Source: Porites lobata (taxonomy: Eukaryota > Cnidaria > Anthozoa > Scleractinia > Poritidae). Taken from it: a stretch of 64,000 nucleotides of DNA. The translations under genes were made by a program, and so were the position numbers. The stretch is from positions 1,399,001-1,463,000 of the forward strand of contig CALNXK010000039.1 of the NCBI GenBank assembly GCA_942486035.1, read 5' to 3'. Below the pieces are notes generated by a model that worked only from the letters and a program-made list of their open reading frames with translations, had not been told where the DNA came from and searched no databases. Below, in pieces: positions 57,552-64,000 of the stretch. Each line of letters opens with the position of its first letter. Positions within the stretch are counted from its first letter, which is position 1.

Positions 57552-59273
57552 TTAATGTCATCCTTGTGTCTTTGGCCTTGAGGTCAACTCTGACTCGCAT
57601 TAGGAGAGCTCTGTATCCTGCAAAATATAGGCATTTTCGCTGTGTTAGTTACTGAACCCCTTTTTTCAATTCTGAATCTATTCGTTAAAACTATATGACA
57701 CCACTCCCAGACTTTTGGTAGTCTTTGCACTAGAGCTTAAATAAGCTAAGAAATAGTTCAAGACGAGTAAATTTTAAATTGTTCAAGTAAAGAAAGCTTC
57801 ACACACAACCTATCTTTTTTACTTCAGGTTTACTTTAAGCCTATTTTCCCACGCAACGTAATTAAGATTGATTGACATGCTTCGCCTTTCTCAAAGCTTA
57901 GAAACCGCGAGTTCGCTAAGTCGGTTCTAAGGATGGTTTTCAAGTCACTTGAAACTTTCTTAAATCATTTCAACTTTCCGACTTTAATGAGATGAAAAGT
58001 TTGGTTACTTGAGATTTTACTTAGGCCTTCACAAACGCATTTTTGGCTGAGTAAAACTTAGCAGCTCTTAAGTCTTACATAACAGCCTAGTGTAAAGACA
58101 ACCATTATATCTAAAGTTATTTTGGAATCGAAAACAAGTGTTTTGTTGAAGTGACAAGGGGTGCAAACCATTGACACAAACCACCCGTGTGGAAATCCTG
58201 TGCGTAAACATAATAAAACTATAGAATTTGACGTGGTTGGAGAACAACCGCTACAAAGTGGATCCAATTCAGCTGAACAGACCGAATAGAGTAGAAAAAT
58301 TGCATCCCCTCAATTCACAGCCCATATTTTCTGAAGCTTCCCAACCTAAACGGAATAGCGCGAACCATTTGATTTTCTAACCGGAATTTCCGGTTTTCTC
58401 ATGTAATGGTAAGTACCCCATCATTTCTTGCATCCGCTTTAACGATGGCTGACTCCTCTCGGTCCTGAATAAGAATGTGACATCCACAAAGTAAACTTTA
58501 TAGGTTTCTGGAAAATTTGGCTCCAAGAGGACAGTCAGTAGTATGTTAAAAAGCGGTCGCTGCTGTTGTTGTGACCTAATACAATTGGCCGCCATTTTCC
58601 GAGTTGACCTAGGTCTTATTTTCAAAATGAGGTTAAGCCGCGCGAACTCTTTGGTAGGAAAAAAAATGTTTATTATTATGCAAATAATAGTTATTTTTAC
58701 ATGACAGGTCTTGAACTTGACACTATGAGGTTTTGGAAACCGTAAAATGGACTCTTAGACCTGTCCAGTTTAGATTTTATGGATCACGGTCTGCTAGAAA
58801 AGAACAATCTTGTCTTGGGCAAGGTCATACAAGGATTGTATTGTTCCTTTGTTTCGGAAGAATAGGTTCTTAACGGGATAATTACATGGACAATAACCTG
58901 TATACTCTCTTTCTGGGAGTTGATCCTAAAGTTGTTTTGACGCCGAAGTTAATGACTTTTTATATATTTATTCGAGAATCAAAGTGGTCATAAAAACGTC
59001 CCCCGAAGGGATGATTATACCAAAATACCATTCATATGCCGTTTCCGGCGAACGCTTGTATTTTCCCACTCTGGTGCTGTTGGCTCATTTTTCCTCAAGT
59101 GCTAAGAAACCGACTGAATTTGAGAAAAAGTGTGATTGGAAATTTTTAGTCGCTTAAACGCAACACGGCGATTTATTGTGAGCTTGTGACGTCATCAATG
59201 CACGAAAGCATTATTCTCGCAGCACCTTAAGATTTTGTGTCTAAAGACTCAATATTTGCTACTCATTGTTCAG

Positions 59274-59381
59274 CAACTGACTTTAAAAAGTTACACTGTA
59301 ATGTCAACGATGGAAGACAGTTCTAGGTGCGAACGTAGAAAATCAAACAATTGTTGGACGGGAAGCTGTGCAAATTTACAG
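59274..59381 (+). CDS. Candidate downstream exon (KIND gene or separate)
   Basis: A 108-base open segment is bounded by an acceptor (TTGTTCAG) and a donor (GTAAAA), phase 0 at both ends. It would therefore follow exon 3 (also ending phase 0) without a shift. It encodes 36 residues including KSYTVMSTMEDSSRCERRKS and SCANLQ. The peptide does not resemble the known end of KIND domains. Phase agreement alone would occur by chance about one time in three, so this is only a candidate. A 35-base candidate (61670-61704, phase 0 in, phase 2 out, donor GTAAGT, PREIVGANVRC) could come next. Confidence 0.3.
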
Positions 59382-60576
59382 GTAAAAATTATTTTTTTGA
59401 AGCTTGATGGTAGTGTTTAGTTTTGCCTGTTTGCTGTTTCTCTTCGGCATTACGGAACTGTGTTAATTTCTTTCTTGTAGTTAGATAGCAGACCTGTTTT
59501 AGCCTTGTTTTAGCCTGCACTGCAGTGAAGCCAGTGATCGGTATTCTCAGCACAAACTATCTATGAAAGTGCCCTTTCGTTTACTCATTGAACGATATGA
59601 TAGTGTGTGAAGAAATAGCGAAACAACTGCAATGAAGGCACACAAATTAAGGAGAAGAGGTAGATCGATTGGATTGTATTCCAGAAAGGAACCTTTTAAT
59701 TTGGGAAAATAGTAAAACAAAACATTGTTTTCTTTTAGATGTGGCTAAAACTAGAAATAATTTGTTTTCGAAAGCAAAATGCGTGACCGGAAAGCAAGAG
59801 CCAGGAAACACAAGTTGCGTGCGCACCATTCGTGCAGGCTAAGCTGACAAAAAATTTCGCGTCCGCGAATGTCCTTTGGTATATAAGTTTGATAATTTTT
59901 TAGTCGAAAGGCTGTAGTTGCAACCCCGGAGATATTTTTTCTAAAGAAGAGATGGAATAAAAACTTGAGATCGGTTGATTAAGCATAATTGGAACAGTGT
60001 TATTTCAATAAGCGCGACGGGCATAATTTTCGACTACCCATGGTATTGAGTTAAAGAGTTTAAATGGTTGCGCTCATGTTGTTTGGGAAAGCCCAGAGCC
60101 TTATTTCCGTTCTGTTTCAAGAAGAACTTCAGTCATATGTCAGTACACTGAAGCCATTTATACACTTGCCATCAACCTTTGATTGATAAAGTGAGAGACG
60201 ATTGTCTTTTGGAGGGTTAGGCTAATGTGTTCAAGGTCTGTCTTAAGATTGTGTCTTAGAGAATCGACAAAGAGTAACGATTGTTTAGAATCATCTCCCG
60301 GAATGCGGCCGTAAGAACGCACCCTTATTTACGATAGAATAAGCAAACAAAGACTCTTCTGTATATTGAGACATCTCCGCCTTTATTGATTGGTGTTACA
60401 TAAGGTAGCCATATTGCCTCAAGGTATTAAGGTGGATCCGCAGTTGTTGCGAGGGTAGCTAGTGATCTAGGACGAACTTTGTCTTTGTCGTCGGCGTTTT
60501 CGATTTCAATGCGGCGGCTACGAAACTTTGTGAAAACCTGCATTCAACAGTGATATGAAAAAAATTCATCCGACAG

Positions 60577-60920
60577 GTGACAAATATTTTTTTTGTGAAA
60601 TTAAAGCTTAAGTGGACTCCTCTTTTACAAGAAAATCGTGTGCTCAATATCACGAACGATTTAGCGCAACAAAATATTTTACACTTATTCAACACTACTG
60701 ATCAAGTACACGATTATAACACTAGATCCTCGTCAAGATGTGATTTCGAAATTAAATTTCCAAGACTAGATAAACAAGGGAAATCATTTTCAAGATTGGG
60801 GGCCAAGATATGGAATTGGATACCTCCGAGTATTAGAAAACTCCTAAAGTATAGTTTTAAAAAGAAAATACATGATTGCTTACTTCAAATCCATTCACAG
60901 ACAGACGACTATCCTGATTT
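60577..60920 (+). mobile_element. LINE ORF2 C-terminal fragment
   Basis: The plus-strand frame encodes QVHDYNTRSSSRCDFEIK, SFSRLGAKIWNWIPPSIRKL, then KKKIHDCLLQIHSQTDDY, the familiar end of a LINE ORF2 protein (YNTR...GAKIWN.IP...L...FKK). It breaks off where copy 3 of the GCCCATTCGGG repeat begins, so the final residues of the frame come from that repeat. No RT catalytic motifs are present. Confidence 0.8.
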
Positions 60921-61156
60921 AGTAAAATCCAACAAGTGATCTGCTATCAATGCTGTGTTCTGACTGGTTGAGCTACTACTAGGCTATATGTTATAGCTAG
61001 CCCACGGCTGAATCGCGTTTTGCTAGCTTAAGTTGTTTTGTCTCGATATTTTTGACCAACTAGTTGTATTTTGCTAAAACAATTATTCTTCTCGCCCTCG
61101 ACGGCCTCTGAGTCAATAGCCCATTCGGTTTTCGGCCTCATGGGCTATAAACTCAA

Positions 61157-61185
<29 letters not shown>
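60918..61185 (+). repeat. GCCCATTCGGG interspersed repeat (copy 3)
   Basis: Runs from TTTAGTAAAATCCAAC to CTCGAGGAATAATTGTT. Very similar to 49121-49431 and inserted at the end of the LINE fragment. Confidence 0.85.
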
Positions 61186-61187
<2 letters not shown>

Positions 61188-61379
61188 CTACCTACCTTAT
61201 TAAGACAAATGCAACGTATTCAAAATCGTCCGTAACTCACCGACTCATTCTTTGCAATCATCTTAATAGTGTACGTCTTGTAAGTTTCTGATTTATAATC
61301 TGTATTCCAGTTAACCTCAACATTGTTAATTCGCGTTTTAAACGTAACTTTTCTTCGGCTCTTTACCATTTGTATAATT

Positions 61380-61425
61380 AATAATCAATAAATAAATAAA
61401 TAATCAATAAATAATCAATAAATTA
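61380..61425. repeat. AATAAATCAATAAAT low-complexity repeat
   Basis: Alternating AATAAATA and AATCAATAAAT units. Confidence 0.85.
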
Positions 61426-61704
61426 CTTTTATTGACTTTTCAATTGAATACAATTTGGAGTGTTTAGGTGTATTTTGTTTTATATAGACAGACACTGCCC
61501 ACCTAGACTAGCCTTTGCTATTTGTGGGCAGTGAGAAAATAAAATAGTACATCTGAATTAGCCAATGAAATGAAACGAAAGTGCAGGGAAAAATTTTGCT
61601 CTTATTGCTGGCGTAAATGTGTGTTGTCATGTTTTCTGAAGTATAACACGTTTGCCAAATAAATTTCAGCCAAGAGAAATCGTTGGAGCAAACGTCCGCT
61701 GCTA

Positions 61705-63999
61705 GTAAGTCTTTCTGAATTCAGCTTTGAAATTTCTTTGGAGTTTGCACCTTTGAGAACTCCAAAACAATCTAAAATCTGAGCTCAGAATGACATACTA
61801 GTTTCGGAATTTTGCCCTTGGCTAATCATTTTTCTGAAATTTATTTGGCTTTGGTATATTATCAATAAAAATTAACACCAGACCCTTAAGCCAAAAAAGC
61901 AAAGTTTTTTACTGGAAGTAAGTGAGGTCTACTTAAGCTCTAAGTCCGTATAAAATATTTAACGCCAGTCAAATAGAATTGTTTCGTATTATTGCTGAAC
62001 GATTGCTACAGATCTTCTCAAAGTTTATGTAAGTTTCGTAACCGTTGCTTCGAAACCTAAAAAGGTTTAAAGACAAAGTTCGTCATCGATCACTGCGCCT
62101 GTAATAACAACGGAGCCACCCTAAGTACCTTAAGTAAAGCGTAAGAACATAGTTAAATGGTGACAGCAATGGATGATAGTCAGTCTTTTGTCTAGGAACA
62201 GCCGGTGTGTCTCATATTTAAAAAAAAAAACATATCACCGGAGGCAAGTTATCCAGACGAACACTAGAGGCGCCAGCTGAAATGGGCTGTTGTCACGAAT
62301 GTTATCAAAATTCTTACAGTAGGAACGGCCATCAAATTAAGTGAAACAAAAATTATCGCTCAAAACAAGAAAAGAGGGTATACTATTCATAACACAGCAA
62401 AAACAAAAATAGGCACGGATGGACAAACTTGAAGAAGACTGAAACGGATTGAAATTGTGAGTTTTTGAAAACTTGTCAGCTTAATAGTTTTTAAACATTT
62501 TTGTTGTTTGTAACGTTTGATGTAGTGCTAGGAGGTATATTTGATAGAGAAGAAACTGCGATTTTGTTATTAATAAGTAATTTCCTCGTTAATGTTAAGG
62601 TCCATAACGCATAAGGAAGCGTAATTGGCGATTTTAACAAAAAGGACTAGACAGTCGGTGACACACGACTATCCTGTCTCGTGAGCTCCTTTAAATAACA
62701 ACATTGAGAGCTTTGGCAAACCAGGTTTAGTTTATACAGAAAATATTAGAGTCCCTACCTTCAGTTGGTTTTGCAGTGTAAGGTAGTTCTGATGTTTGAT
62801 GCTCAAGTTCAACCATTTATACGAATGTTTCTCAGCAGATTGCTTATTGCTTACTGAGTGTATTATAGACGCACATTACAATTATTTATAGTAGCCTAGA
62901 CAATCGGCTAAGGCTGTTTTTTTTAAAGAATTCTGACTCGTTTGACATGTCGGGTATTCTATCTCCGTGATCGTGCAGGTGATAGCTACTCATCTCTTGA
63001 TGCGCCCGCGGGCAGTACCGCGGGATCATCGATCGAGACACCCATGGCTTTAGACTGAGTCGTCTACGCAACAGTCTGACTCTTTGTTTTCACATTCGCT
63101 CCTGGCCTATCCTGTAGCTGTAGATTTACATTTGACCTCTTCGCGCATTTATGGCCAACGCAAAACATACAACTCGTGTGGAATCCACTGTTTTTTTAGC
63201 TGTGCTGTCGACCAAAGCCTGCGAATACAGGCGTTTCTCCTTGCTCCTCGCCGCTAAGGACTGGAGAAATGTCCCTGGTGGCGAGGAGCTGGGAGAAACG
63301 ACTGTATTCGAAGGCTTTGGTCGACCAGTCACAGGAGACCTGGGGTCCACTTTAGTCCCCGAGGTCAAGGTCGAGACCTTGCACTCGGGCAACGGCACTG
63401 TGCCCGAATTTCAGTGTGGGTGATGGATAAATGGGTGTGTTCACATCAGTGCCCATAAAGTAGCGCACTCTGGCACCGTGCCCGGATACCAGGTGTGAAC
63501 AGCTCGTATATCAGTTATCGGGTTTACATCTTCTTCAGCTGACCGGTTAAAATCCGACGAGCTTTAGTGCAAACACGACAACCTAAAAACGCCAACCCGA
63601 TTCAAGATGTCTGTAATGACTATTGTCATCGACCACCGAAAACATTGATGTAATAGTTTACTTGCCCTAGAAGAGCCGATTGACACAAAATTTGGCCATT
63701 ACTTTTTAGCTGCCATTTGATGAAAAAGTGACTAAATTGGTTTTTCCAGAATGTTTCAAAACCGTCCTTTTACAGATAAAAATGACAAGCTAATCGCATT
63801 GTCGGTTTTACGGCTTTGCTATAATAATTACTGGAGAAAACGAGTTTGGATTTGTCAACTTTCTTTTCACATTTTCCTCGTCTTGAACAGTGAAAAGGTG
63901 TTCTTTTGTTCCAGCTGGGCGCGCATTGAGTTTCTTTTTCTTTGTGCCAAGAAACGAGTCGTAGTACCGCATAACAATAGAAGCCATTTGTGCGTATAA
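61705..63999. other. Right end of window, no gene recognised
   Basis: Non-coding as far as visible, except for the palindromic element at 63207-63325. A frame open to the window edge (63751-63999) has no signature. If the KIND gene continues, its next exons may lie here or beyond. Confidence 0.4.
63207..63325. mobile_element. Palindromic element, GTCGACCAAAGCCT ends
   Basis: GTCGACCAAAGCCTGCGAAT at the left is matched by the inverse at 63306-63325 (TTCGAAGGCTTTGGTCGAC). The inner arms CGTTTCTCC...GCTCCTCGCC and GGCGAGGAGCTGGGAGAAACG also pair. Overlapping 90-residue open frames on both strands arise from this symmetry and are not genes. Confidence 0.75.
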
Positions 64000-64000
64000 A

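Larger units (their letters stand above)
54892..59273 (+). other. Presumed intron 3 of the KIND gene
   Basis: No further KIND exon was recognised. It includes the tandem repeat at 55570-56260 and a MITE at 57241-57551; the rest has no supported feature. The remaining part of the KIND domain may be here in exons too short to recognise. Confidence 0.4.

Noticed and set aside
63151..63423. 90-codon frames on both strands
   Set aside because: They arise from the palindromic element at 63207-63325 and its GC-rich flanks.

Overview
The window looks like nuclear DNA of an animal, most likely a cnidarian and probably an anthozoan such as a stony coral. It is AT-rich and gene-poor, with intron-split genes that have clean GT/AG junctions, and it is dense with short inverted-repeat elements, LINE tails and decayed transposons. 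The peptide signatures of the repeats (a tRNA-like insert that reads as NGIRTRDL on its reverse strand, and a large Cys-rich-tailed transposon ORF) are ones I associate with coral and hydrozoan genomes. That assignment rests on memory of families, not on a search.

Layout. 1-0.65 kb: 3' remnant of a BEL/Pao retrotransposon integrase with its catalytic core deleted. 0.9-1.2 kb: a three-hairpin MITE flanked by TTA. 2.8-3.7 kb: one possible first coding exon of an MFS (SLC18-like) transporter on the minus strand and a doubtful methyltransferase-like exon on the plus strand. 5.6-14.0 kb: a large decayed DNA transposon with inverted repeats of about 600 bp. Its single long minus-strand ORF (6446-9836) has an N-terminal Cys/His finger and a C-terminal tesmin-like Cys cluster. 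A tRNA-Thr-like sequence lies inside the ORF and a CR1/L2-type LINE interrupts the right inverted repeat. 14.4-27.2 kb: no genes; MITEs, a 149-bp tandem repeat and C/G-rich interspersed repeats. 28.4-29.8 kb: a TNF-receptor-like gene (plus strand, two visible exons). 29.8-31.5 kb: interspersed repeats and a duplication with a period of about 665 bp. 32.5-36.0 kb: an ABCC (MRP4-like) transporter gene on the minus strand, four exons, with altered ATP-site motifs and no recognisable upstream exons. 37.2-37.7 kb: a LINE tail with a compound microsatellite. 43.7-54.9 kb, probably running on to the right: a large gene whose first coding exon (1212 residues, disordered, with repeated RRGS motifs) splices in phase to two exons encoding part of a KIND domain. 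Its introns contain many palindromic elements, an RTE-type LINE fragment and a tandem repeat. 59-64 kb: two candidate further exons, a LINE tail and repeats.

The three host genes are not obviously related in function: a probable TNF-family receptor, an ABC exporter family member, and a KIND-domain protein likely connected with cytoskeletal or kinase-dependent interactions. No operons, CRISPR arrays or rRNA genes are seen. Most of the sequence content is mobile-element debris, and the best candidate for an under-described system is the long-inverted-repeat transposon at 5.6-14.0 kb.
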